In this document: positions 1-6,769 of the stretch, one piece after another | How positions within the stretch are numbered: the first letter of the stretch is position 1 | Layout: each line of letters opens with the position of its first letter | NCBI GenBank assembly: GCA_003446605.1 | Contig: DMDF01000052.1 | Coordinates: forward strand, 1-8,770 | Direction of reading: 5' to 3' | Source of the DNA: Anaerolineaceae bacterium | Lineage (GTDB): Bacteria > Chloroflexota > Anaerolineae > Anaerolineales > Anaerolineaceae | Length of the DNA: 8,770 bases | Made by a program: the position numbers and the translations under genes | The notes under the pieces: model-generated | Seen by the model: only the letters and a program-made list of their open reading frames with translations | Databases searched by the model: none | Told to the model about the DNA's origin: nothing

Positions 1-125
1 GTACTAAAATTGGGATGTTGACATATCCACTTCTCGAATTTCCATGAGATCCTCCATGTTGTGATACTGCAAATACCAATTATTGTACTACACTACTTTA
101 AACCTATTTTTACATAATCTTCACG

Positions 126-131
126 TATAAT
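126..131 (+). promoter_or_regulatory. Probable -10 box for the ABC exporter operon
   Basis: A perfect TATAAT lies 43 bases before the ATG at 175 and is the best sigma-70-like element in the upstream region. No good -35 hexamer sits 16-18 bases upstream, so the assignment rests on the -10 alone. The rest of 1-174 is AT-rich and shows no supported gene. The ribosome binding site of the first gene is AAGGA at 161-165, nine bases before the ATG. Confidence 0.5.
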
Positions 132-174
132 TCAAGCGTATTTCACACCTTCCATACAGCAAGGATTAGTTATC

Positions 175-1983
175 ATGAGCGACCATAAGAAAAACCTGGA
201 CATAAAGTCTATCCTGACTGAGAACCGCCTGAAAGGACTATGGAACCTGATGAGCGGCTATCAAGGTCTCTACATCGGCGCCATGCTTTACCAGACTGTC
301 GCTGCGCTGGCGAAATCAGGTACTTATCTGCTGCTGGAATACTTCGTAGATAATTTTCTGCTTGCCCAAACTGCAGGGGTGGATGTTTGGGTCGTGGCAG
401 TGGGGTTCATTCTGCTCTTCCTTTTCCAGGGTGTCGCCACCTTCCTGAGCCAGAAATCGGCTGCCCAAACCGCTGAAGGAACCATCCAACGCTTGCGCGA
501 TTATCTATACGATCATATCCAGAACCTTACTTTTGCTTATCATGCCAAAACAGACACAGGTGACCTCGTCCAGCGCTGCACCTCGGATGTGGATGCCTTG
601 CGACGATTCTATGCTGATCAAGCGATCGGGGTAGGCAGGATCATCATTTTATTCCTGGTTAACTTCATCGCCATCCTGCGCCTGAACACAAAACTTGCCC
701 TGCTGTCGGTCATTGTCGTACCCATTGTAGTTTTTGTATCCATTTATTTCTTTCGCAAGGTATCCCATGCGTATGAAGCCTATCAAGAACAGGATGCTAT
801 TCTCTCGACCACGCTGCAGGAGAATTTAAGTGGGGTTCGCGTGGTGAAGGCATTCGCCCGCCAACCTTACGAGATCACGAAGTTTGAACGCGATAATCTT
901 GAAAAATACAAACGCGGTAGAAAGTTATTGACCATCCATTCGCTGTTCTGGCCAATTTCAGATGTTTTGTGCGGAGCTCAGTTGCTGGCTGGCTATTATA
1001 TCGGCGCCCGCATGGCGATCAGTGGAGACATTAGCATCGGTACCTACATGGCGTACGCCGGTCTGGTCGTGTGGATCATTTATCCGTTGCGCAACCTTGG
1101 CAGAATGATCGTGCAGATGTCAAATGGGCTGGTTTCATACGATCGTATCTATAAGATTATCAAAGAAGATCGCGAACCGCTCGATAAAGGCAGTTTCCAT
1201 GGGAAAGAAGCCATTCGCGGAGATATCATCTTTGAGAATGTTTCCTTCCACTATGAGGATGGCAGTGAGGTTTTGCACGATATTTCGTTCGAATGTAAAG
1301 CCGGTATGGCGATCGCATTATTGGGATCCACCGGATCAGGAAAAACCAGCCTGGTAAACCTGCTGCCGCGCTTCTATGATTTCACTGAAGGCGTTGTGTT
1401 GCTGGATGGGTACGATCTGCGCCTTTATTCTCGTCGTTTTCTGCGCGAACGAATAGGGATTGTGGAACAGGAACCGTTCCTCTTCTCTCGTTCCATCTAT
1501 GAAAATATCACCTTTGGCGTTAAGGAAGAAGTGAGTCAGGAACAGGTTGAGCAAGCTGCAAAGATGGCAGCCGTCCATGATGTCATCCTGGGGTTTCCGC
1601 AGGGATATAAGACCCTGGTCGGAGAGCGCGGTGTAACCCTTTCAGGTGGGCAAAAGCAGCGTATCGCGATCGCGCGAACATTTTTGAAAGATCCGCGCAT
1701 CCTGATCCTGGATGATTCAACTTCTTCGGTGGATGCTGAAACCGAGGTTCATATTCAAGCTGCCATCCACAGCTTGATGCAGAATCGCACCACTTTCATT
1801 ATCGCACATCGCGTACAGACCATCATGAAAGCCGACCTCATTTTGGTGATGGATAACGGCAGGATCATCCAAAAAGGATCTCACAACGAGCTAATCCAGC
1901 AAGACGGAATCTATCACAGCATATTTGATATTCAGACCAAGATCGAGGAAGATCTGCAGAAGGAGATCAGCAGTGCCAGCTAA
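175..1983 (+). CDS. ABC exporter half-transporter, subunit 1 (degenerate Walker B)
   Basis: This is a 602-residue fused membrane/ATPase half-transporter of the type I (MsbA/MDR-like) exporter family, expected in the cytoplasmic membrane. The transmembrane domain covers about residues 20-325 and the nucleotide-binding domain about 348-590. Visible motifs are A-loop Tyr360, Walker A GSTGSGKT (384-391), Q-loop Gln432, a canonical LSGGQ signature (489-493), Walker B ILILDD (509-514) and switch His545. The residue after the Walker B Asp, normally the catalytic Glu, is Asp514. That change is typical of one subunit of heterodimeric exporters such as TM287/288, LmrCD and BmrCD. The next gene overlaps its end and carries the complementary defect, so the two should form one heterodimer. 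The ATG start has AAGGA nine bases upstream. The substrate (drug, lipid or peptide) cannot be told from sequence; multidrug export is the usual annotation. Confidence 0.95.
   Translation: MSDHKKNLDIKSILTENRLKGLWNLMSGYQGLYIGAMLYQTVAALAKSGTYLLLEYFVDNFLLAQTAGVDVWVVAVGFILLFLFQGVATFLSQKSAAQTAEGTIQRLRDYLYDHIQNLTFAYHAKTDTGDLVQRCTSDVDALRRFYADQAIGVGRIIILFLVNFIAILRLNTKLALLSVIVVPIVVFVSIYFFRKVSHAYEAYQEQDAILSTTLQENLSGVRVVKAFARQPYEITKFERDNLEKYKRGRKLLTIHSLFWPISDVLCGAQLLAGYYIGARMAISGDISIGTYMAYAGLVVWIIYPLRNLGRMIVQMSNGLVSYDRIYKIIKEDREPLDKGSFHGKEAIRGDIIFENVSFHYEDGSEVLHDISFECKAGMAIALLGSTGSGKTSLVNLLPRFYDFTEGVVLLDGYDLRLYSRRFLRERIGIVEQEPFLFSRSIYENITFGVKEEVSQEQVEQAAKMAAVHDVILGFPQGYKTLVGERGVTLSGGQKQRIAIARTFLKDPRILILDDSTSSVDAETEVHIQAAIHSLMQNRTTFIIAHRVQTIMKADLILVMDNGRIIQKGSHNELIQQDGIYHSIFDIQTKIEEDLQKEISSAS
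1961..1965 (+). promoter_or_regulatory. Ribosome binding site for the second ABC subunit
   Basis: AGGAG sits inside the last codons of the first ABC gene, seven bases before a GTG at 1973. This pair fixes the start of the second subunit. The in-frame TTG at 1925 would add 16 Arg-rich residues and has no comparable site. Confidence 0.75.
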
Positions 1984-3778
1984 CGCCTTTCAAGAAACAG
2001 ATTATTCGCGCGAAGGTTCAACAGGAAAGATCTTTCTGCGCATCATCAAATTTATGAAACCGCACTGGGGAAAGATGGCAATTTTCCTGACTGCGGTGAT
2101 CATCACATCCATCATTGACGCCTACCTGACCTACCTCAGCAAAAATATCATTGATGAAGGCATCCTCTCCGGCAACACCAGTATCTTGTTGGACATTCTT
2201 ACCCAGTATGGTACGCTGGTGATAGTTGAAGCGTTCACGGTTTTTACGTTTATTTACATCGTTGGCGTTGTGGGTGAGAAGGTGCGCTATGACCTGCGCC
2301 AGAAAATGTTCAACCATCTGCAAAGCCTATCGTTATCTTACTACAACCAGACTCCGGTAGGATGGATCATGTCACGCGTTACCAATGATACCGAAAGAGT
2401 GGCAGAGCTGGTCACCTGGGGAATTCTGGACGGTACCTGGGGTCTTATTAATATCGCTTCTTCCATGTACTTCATGTTCCGCATCAACGCTAAACTGGCA
2501 TGGATCGTTCTGGCGATTCTACCCATCCTCTTATTCGCAGGGATTCAGTTTCAGGTACGCATCCTACGCCAGTACCGTTCGGTTCGAAAAATCAATTCGC
2601 AAATCACGGCATCTTATAATGAAAACATTACTGGCGTGCGCGTTATCAAAGCGCTGGGGCGTGAAAAGGAGAACCTGCGGGAATTCAGCGAACTTTCCGG
2701 GGATATGTATAAAGCGTCCTATAAGGCTGCATGGACAAGCGCGCTATTCCTGCCTACGGTGCAGTTGATCTCTTCCCTGGCTTTAGGCGGGGTGATCTGG
2801 TACAGCGGAGCACAAGCCAGCATCGGTGGTATCAGCATTGGAGGAATGCAGGCTTTTCTTGCTTATATTACATCCATGATGTGGCCCATCCAGGATCTGG
2901 CTCGCGTGATCGCAGAAATGCAGCGTGCCATCGCCTCCGCGGAACGTATTTTTTCATTGATCGATACCACCCCTGACGTAAAGGATAAACCGGAAGCTTA
3001 TGATCCCGGCTCCATGCGCGGTGATATCGAATTCGAAAAAGTATCCTTCTGGTACGAGGATAATTCTCCCGTGATCAAAGACTTGAATTTCAAAGTGAAA
3101 CATGGAGAAACTATTGCATTGGTTGGCTCTACCGGTGGAGGAAAAACCACCATTGTGAACTTGATCTGCCGTTTCTTTGAACCTAAACGCGGGCGCATTC
3201 TGATCAGCGGCAAGGACTATACCGATTTTTCATTGAGCGCCATCCAATCGCGGGTGGGTGTTGTACTGCAAACTCCCCATCTTTTCTCCGGCACCATCAA
3301 AGAAAATATCGCGTATGGCAGGCTGGATGCCACGGATGAGGATATCATAGCTGCTGCAAAATTGACCGGAGCCCATGATTTCATTGTAAAAATGGCACGC
3401 GGTTATGAAGAACAGGTTGGGGAAGGAGGTGTCTTGCTCTCGGTCGGGCAAAAACAACTGATCAGTTTGGCAAGGGCGGTGTTATCCGACCCGGAAATCT
3501 TCATCATGGATGAAGCCACCTCCTCCGTGGATACACTGACCGAAGCCACCATCCAACAGGGGGTTGAAACCATCATGCAGGGTCGCACCACCTTCATCAT
3601 TGCTCACCGCCTTTCGACCATTAAAAAAGCAGACCGTATTTTTGTGATCGAAAATGGGCAGATCAGTGAAATGGGCAATCACAGTCAATTGATCAAGAAA
3701 AAAGGGAAATATTACAATCTGTACACCCAGCAGTTCAGACAGGAGCAGGAGAAAAAATATGCCCTATTTGAGGAATAA
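1973..3778 (+). CDS. ABC exporter half-transporter, subunit 2 (degenerate signature)
   Basis: From the GTG at 1973 this encodes 601 residues, a second membrane/ATPase half-transporter of the same exporter family. The membrane domain spans about residues 25-325 and the ATPase domain about 350-585. Motifs are Walker A GSTGGGKT (385-392), Q-loop Gln433, signature LSVGQ (489-493, Val491 in place of Gly), Walker B IFIMDE (509-514) with the catalytic Glu514 kept, and switch His545. ABC ATP sites form between Walker A/B of one subunit and the signature of the other. This protein's good Walker B should therefore pair with the good LSGGQ of subunit 1, and its altered signature with the Asp514 site of subunit 1. 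The gene overlaps the first by 11 bases, which suggests translational coupling and a 1:1 heterodimer. The C-terminal tail is Gln/Glu/Lys-rich. Confidence 0.95.
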   Translation: MPANAFQETDYSREGSTGKIFLRIIKFMKPHWGKMAIFLTAVIITSIIDAYLTYLSKNIIDEGILSGNTSILLDILTQYGTLVIVEAFTVFTFIYIVGVVGEKVRYDLRQKMFNHLQSLSLSYYNQTPVGWIMSRVTNDTERVAELVTWGILDGTWGLINIASSMYFMFRINAKLAWIVLAILPILLFAGIQFQVRILRQYRSVRKINSQITASYNENITGVRVIKALGREKENLREFSELSGDMYKASYKAAWTSALFLPTVQLISSLALGGVIWYSGAQASIGGISIGGMQAFLAYITSMMWPIQDLARVIAEMQRAIASAERIFSLIDTTPDVKDKPEAYDPGSMRGDIEFEKVSFWYEDNSPVIKDLNFKVKHGETIALVGSTGGGKTTIVNLICRFFEPKRGRILISGKDYTDFSLSAIQSRVGVVLQTPHLFSGTIKENIAYGRLDATDEDIIAAAKLTGAHDFIVKMARGYEEQVGEGGVLLSVGQKQLISLARAVLSDPEIFIMDEATSSVDTLTEATIQQGVETIMQGRTTFIIAHRLSTIKKADRIFVIENGQISEMGNHSQLIKKKGKYYNLYTQQFRQEQEKKYALFEE

Positions 3779-3785
3779 CCCCGAT

Positions 3786-3814
3786 TTGATACAATTTAAA
3801 GTGCGTGGTATGCT
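3786..3814 (+). promoter_or_regulatory. Candidate upstream promoter of the NBR1-Ig-like lipoprotein gene
   Basis: TTGATA at 3786-3791 and TATGCT at 3809-3814 are separated by 17 bases, and the -10 is preceded by TGG in the extended -10 position. It starts just after the ABC operon, where no intrinsic terminator is evident. It may act in tandem with the box at 3861. Confidence 0.35.
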
Positions 3815-3860
3815 TATTGATGTGTAATTCTTCAATACTTTTCCTGCATCATTCTTCGTG

Positions 3861-3866
3861 TATAAT
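3861..3866 (+). promoter_or_regulatory. Candidate proximal -10 box of the lipoprotein gene
   Basis: A perfect TATAAT lies 33 bases before the ATG at 3900, in the context GTATAATACAAG, which closely resembles the boxes before the ABC operon and the phosphofructokinase gene. The -35 region is weak (a T-rich stretch at 3839-3844). Confidence 0.45.
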
Positions 3867-3899
3867 ACAAGTTCAATTTTTGGATGGAGAAATCGAATT

Positions 3900-4553
3900 A
3901 TGCAAAAACGAACAAAAAAGATATTCTGGCTCTTTCCGCTTGTAATTGGAGTTCTCCTCCTGAGCGCATGTTCAGGTGGAGCTGCTGCGGAACCGACCCA
4001 GGACCCTAATGTAGTATTTACCCAGGTTGCAGAAACCGTCGAGGTGAGCATGACCCAGACAGCTGGAGTACAACCACCCACATCTACTCCTGAACCTACC
4101 GCTACTACCATACCAACCCTACCCCCAACAGCCACGGTTGATCCAAGTATACCCACAGCCACCTCACAACCCTCTCCAACCGCCCAGCCTTTGGGTCCGA
4201 CCGCCACAGTACAGCACTTTGGCGATGCAGCCAAATGGAATATGCAAAGCCCTGTTGACGGTACTGTATTGAAATCCCAGGAAAACTTTGCCTTCCATGT
4301 TTGTCTCAGCAATATCGGGTCATCCGAGTGGACCACGAAGTACTATCTGCAATACGTGAGCGGTCAGCAATTATGGTGGGATGCCACCAAATTCAATATA
4401 GGAGACACGGTCAAACCCGGTGAAAAATGGTGCTTTGATCTTCCTTCTATCGCTCCCGATAAAGCAGGTGAATACACCACTCGCTGGTATCTCAAAAATG
4501 GAGCGAATGAATCTTTCTTTGAGGTTTATTTCCATTTCTACGTGGGTAAATAA
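3900..4553 (+). CDS. Surface lipoprotein with Pro/Thr linker and NBR1-Ig-like domain
   Basis: The ATG at 3900 follows GGAGA (3886-3890) by nine bases and gives a 217-residue protein; an upstream in-frame GTG at 3858 lies inside the promoter and is rejected. Residues 1-24 form a lipoprotein signal: basic Lys/Arg start, hydrophobic core and lipobox LSAC with the lipidated Cys at 24. Residues about 30-55 are a short Thr/Gln/Val segment, and 58-102 a low-complexity Pro/Thr/Ser linker. Residues about 112-216 resemble the NBR1-Ig-like (central Ig-like) beta-sandwich domain, with the Trp-rich pattern (SSEWT, LWWDA, KWCFDL) and a late TTRWYLKNG strand. Cys135 and Cys178 could form a disulfide outside the cell. 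The likely role is a tethered surface or extracellular binding domain; no ligand can be named. Domain and lipidation calls rest on pattern recognition. It converges on the phosphofructokinase gene across a shared terminator. Confidence 0.85.
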   Translation: MQKRTKKIFWLFPLVIGVLLLSACSGGAAAEPTQDPNVVFTQVAETVEVSMTQTAGVQPPTSTPEPTATTIPTLPPTATVDPSIPTATSQPSPTAQPLGPTATVQHFGDAAKWNMQSPVDGTVLKSQENFAFHVCLSNIGSSEWTTKYYLQYVSGQQLWWDATKFNIGDTVKPGEKWCFDLPSIAPDKAGEYTTRWYLKNGANESFFEVYFHFYVGK

Positions 4554-4566
4554 ATTACCTTTCAAC

Positions 4567-4738
4567 AAAAAAGAGGCTGTCTAAAAATTTGTAGCGCAGC
4601 CTCTTTTTATCTTCCACTTTGTATGAAAAATTCGAATATTTTTGGGATTCTGTATCAATTTACGGACATTTTTTGAAATTCTCTCCACTTTTAAAAATAT
4701 TTATATTTTTTCCAACTTTTTGGGACAGCCTCTTTTTT
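4567..4738. mobile_element. MITE-like element or IS relic with 15-bp terminal inverted repeats
   Basis: Bases 4567-4581 (six A then GAGGCTGTC) are the exact reverse complement of 4724-4738. Just inside, both ends carry an A-run (TAAAAA on the left, CCAAAAA on the right, read inward). GAGGCTGTC followed by AAAA resembles, from memory, the outer ends of transposons of the IS1182/IS4 type. The interior is AT-rich with no ORF, so there is no transposase. Clear target duplications were not found. The size of about 170 bp, the inverted ends and the lack of coding capacity fit a miniature element or a collapsed IS. The right end stops three bases short of the phosphofructokinase stop codon. Confidence 0.5.
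4568..4608. terminator. Bidirectional intrinsic terminator between convergent genes
   Basis: A perfect 12-bp inverted repeat, AAAAAGAGGCTG (4568-4579) with CAGCCTCTTTTT (4597-4608), encloses a 17-base loop. On the + strand the GC part of the stem is followed by five T; on the - strand by six T. It can therefore end the lipoprotein transcript (stop at 4553) and, after a 130-base run-on, the phosphofructokinase transcript. The left arm is also the left terminal repeat of the MITE-like element. Confidence 0.75.
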
Positions 4739-4741
4739 AAT

Positions 4742-5866
4742 TCATTCATCGCCCAAACAGGTTCCCACCCGTTTGGCAGCTTTGACCCATGAATGATCAA
4801 GAGGAACGGTGCGCCGGCGATCGACTACTTTCTCCAATGGCACTGCCTCCATTTTCTCACCTCGCACCGCTACCATCGATCCATATTTTTCTTTATCGAT
4901 AAACGAAGATGCCGCGGAACCCAGTTCTGTAGCCAGCAGGCGATCACGAGCAGAGGGAATCCCACCACGCTGTACATAACCCAAAATTGTGACGCGTGAT
5001 TCCAGCCCGGTCAATTTCTCCAACTGCTGTGCCAGGGCAATGGTTTTGTTGGATTGACCAACCTGCCATGCTTCGATACTGGCAGCAGCGGCTTTTTTTT
5101 CCTCTTTGGTTTTGCCATCCTTTTTTTGCTTCATCAAGCCATCCAGCTCTGCCGCAGCAGTACGTGTCATTGCCCCTTCCGAAATGGCGATAATGCTGAA
5201 ACGTTTTCCGCTACGCACCCGTGCAAGAATAGCTTCCGCAATGGAGGCGGGGTCATAAGGGATCTCAGGGATGAGAATCACATCCGCGCCCCCTGCTACC
5301 CCAGCACCCAATGCTAACCAGCCGGTGTTGTGTCCCATTAATTCCACCAGGATGATGCGGTGGTGGCTGTGTGCAGTGCTGTGCAGTCGATCCACGGCAT
5401 CCGTGGCAATACCAAGGGCAGTATCAAAACCGATGGTCGTATCGGTCATGGCGATATCACGATCAATGGTCTTGGGAATGGTGATGACATTCAGCCCCTT
5501 TTGCATCAAACGATGCGCGTTTTTCTGCGTGCCTCCCCCACCGATACATACCAACACATCCAGGTGATGCTTCCCGTACACCTCCAGCATGGCATCCGTC
5601 ATATCCATCAGTTTATCGCCTACTGGCATACGGTGTGGTTTATCCCGGCTGGTGCCCAAAATGGTGCCTCCAAAGGTAAGAATACCAGATAAGTGCTGTT
5701 CATCCAGAATTACCGAACGATCATTCATCAATCCCCGAAAGCCGTCATAAAAACCGATCAACTGCATGTCATATTCACCCAGGGCTGACTTTCCCAGCCC
5801 ACGCAGAGCAGCGTTCAAGCCGGGCGTATCACCGCCGGCAGTTAAAACTCCCACATATTTTGTCAT
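4742..5866 (-). CDS. pfkA: 6-phosphofructokinase, divergent active site
   Basis: This is a 374-residue member of the PfkA family (fructose 6-phosphate to fructose 1,6-bisphosphate, glycolysis, cytosol). N-terminal [13 protein letters not shown] is the nucleotide-binding start, LGTSRDKP carries the equivalent of E. coli Arg72, and PKTIDRD (131-137) holds catalytic Asp135. SHHR carries the Arg162 equivalent, SEGA the Glu222 equivalent, and LGYVQRGG the final substrate Arg (Arg300). Lys132 in PKTID occurs in PPi-dependent and group III enzymes, while the Gly after position 111 fits ATP use, so the phosphoryl donor is uncertain. Differences from E. coli are Gly111 for the Mg-associated Asp103, Arg136 for Asn128, His179 for Arg171 and Tyr297 for His249. 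An insert at about 235-265 is Lys/Ala-rich. I chose the ATG at 5866 because [13 protein letters not shown] fits the family. A GTG at 5872, with AAGGA six bases upstream, would add two residues and cannot be excluded. Confidence 0.9.
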   Translation of the reverse strand: MTKYVGVLTAGGDTPGLNAALRGLGKSALGEYDMQLIGFYDGFRGLMNDRSVILDEQHLSGILTFGGTILGTSRDKPHRMPVGDKLMDMTDAMLEVYGKHHLDVLVCIGGGGTQKNAHRLMQKGLNVITIPKTIDRDIAMTDTTIGFDTALGIATDAVDRLHSTAHSHHRIILVELMGHNTGWLALGAGVAGGADVILIPEIPYDPASIAEAILARVRSGKRFSIIAISEGAMTRTAAAELDGLMKQKKDGKTKEEKKAAAASIEAWQVGQSNKTIALAQQLEKLTGLESRVTILGYVQRGGIPSARDRLLATELGSAASSFIDKEKYGSMVAVRGEKMEAVPLEKVVDRRRTVPLDHSWVKAAKRVGTCLGDE

Positions 5867-5898
5867 AACCACCTACCATCCTTGAAAAAGGTACTTCA

Positions 5899-5904
5899 AT
5901 TATA
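5899..5904 (-). promoter_or_regulatory. Candidate -10 box of the phosphofructokinase gene
   Basis: Read on the - strand this is a perfect TATAAT in the context GTATAATTGAAG, 32 bases before the ATG. No strong -35 is visible. A short TTGAA/TTCAA inverted repeat (5882-5886 and 5895-5899) falls at the expected transcription start and could be incidental. Confidence 0.5.
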
Positions 5905-6211
5905 CGGTAAGATGGCAGGAAGGTTTATGTTTTCTTCTCGGGGATGGACACCAACAATGGTCACAGACTATAAATGCATCTATAAACCTGAATTACCAGA
6001 TATTATGCAATCACTCTTTTTTCACGATTTTAGAGGTAGAGTACCAGGCGTTCAATTTTCTGCTTATGTTTTTTTACCCTGCACTTCTTTCATATCATCC
6101 AGCTGCCCTTTATTACCCTTGGTGCGCATCAGTTTACACGATTCGCTAGTTTGAATCGTTGGCAATAGCTTTTGCTGTTTTTAGTTTGTTTTTTTTTCAC
6201 AAAATTCCGTT
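5905..6211. other. Gene-poor spacer with one small inverted repeat
   Basis: This stretch of about 300 bases, between the phosphofructokinase promoter and the end of the carD-like gene, has no convincing gene on either strand. It contains a perfect 7-bp inverted repeat, ACGATTC (6138-6144) and GAATCGT (6153-6159), with an 8-base loop. It also has several T-runs on the + strand, including nine T near 6189-6197. No T-run follows a stem on the - strand, so I cannot point to a terminator for the rpsU operon. Confidence 0.5.
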
Positions 6212-6733
6212 TTATGCTGCCGTTTCCATCTTGGATACGCTAGTCTGCAAGGCATCTTCCAGCTTTTTTTTCGCTTCTGCCTGACTGCAATCTGTTGCTA
6301 CTGTTAACTCATCAACGAACTGCTGTTTCAATTTGTCCAGCATGTTTTCCTCGTAGATATTGTCACGGTGTTTGGCACACCGTCCATTGAGGTCCCTAAT
6401 GAGTTCCGCTTTCGCGTTCAGGCTGCTATTGTTAAATATTTCCGTAATTCGTGCTTTTCGAATGCGATAATCAGATCCCAGCTTTTTAGGTTTGCGGCGG
6501 ATAGTAGTGAGCGCTTTATTCAAGGTTGAAACAGATGAAATGGCACGAATATGCTGTACATCTATAGCATTCACCGGCAACCAGTAGGTCAGGTCATCCG
6601 TTTTTACCTTGAAGAAAGTTCTTTCTCTCCCTTCAAGACATTTTCGATCGATACCCTCGATCCGGCTGACACCGTGGTAGGAATGTACGATCCAATCATC
6701 TTTTTTAAACCTGGGTGCATTGTTATCCTCCAT
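6212..6733 (-). CDS. CarD/CdnL-family RNA polymerase-binding transcription regulator
   Basis: The 173-residue product fits the CarD_CdnL_TRCF family throughout. Residues about 8-58 form the small beta-rich RNA-polymerase interaction domain: FKKDDWIVHSYHGVSRIEGI, then FFKVKTDDLTYWLPV, matching the usual pattern of a hydrophobic strand, HGv..I..I and a late PV. Residues about 70-165 are Lys/Arg-rich and helical, including LIRDLNGR, as in the C-terminal domain of CarD that contacts DNA near the -10 element. Known members bind the RNA polymerase beta subunit and stabilise open complexes, often at rRNA promoters. There is no helicase part, so it is not Mfd. The ATG start has AAGGAG (6740-6745) six bases upstream. 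The gene begins 36 bases after the rpsU stop in the same direction, so co-transcription is likely. No terminator was found behind it. Confidence 0.85.
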   Translation of the reverse strand: MEDNNAPRFKKDDWIVHSYHGVSRIEGIDRKCLEGRERTFFKVKTDDLTYWLPVNAIDVQHIRAISSVSTLNKALTTIRRKPKKLGSDYRIRKARITEIFNNSSLNAKAELIRDLNGRCAKHRDNIYEENMLDKLKQQFVDELTVATDCSQAEAKKKLEDALQTSVSKMETAA

Positions 6734-6769
6734 CTGATTCTCCTTTCTTTGAAATCTTACTTTATTTCG

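Noticed and set aside
4..45. Tiny - strand ORF (13 codons) starting at ATG 45 with GGAGG five bases upstream
   Set aside because: The start context is good but the frame stops after 13 codons, no known leader peptide is recognised, and no downstream gene is visible in the window.
3764..4336. 190-codon - strand ORF opposite the NBR1-Ig-like lipoprotein
   Set aside because: It is the antisense of the Pro/Thr-rich linker, giving Val/Gly repeats. The lipoprotein on the + strand has a signal peptide, lipobox and ribosome site.
4610..4723. Possible transposase remnant inside the inverted-repeat element
   Set aside because: The interior is short, AT-rich and lacks any open frame with recognisable transposase residues.
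6064..6129. - strand ORF of 21 residues beginning MRTKGNKGQLDD, downstream of the carD-like gene
   Set aside because: Hydrophilic and protein-like, but very short, with no ribosome binding site. It does not join the carD-like reading frame by any simple frameshift.
5882..6154. + strand ORF of up to 90 codons in the spacer; its internal ATG at 5927 has AGGAAGG three bases upstream
   Set aside because: It overlaps the phosphofructokinase promoter, its sequence resembles no family, composition looks like non-coding AT-rich DNA, and the ribosome-site spacing is too short.
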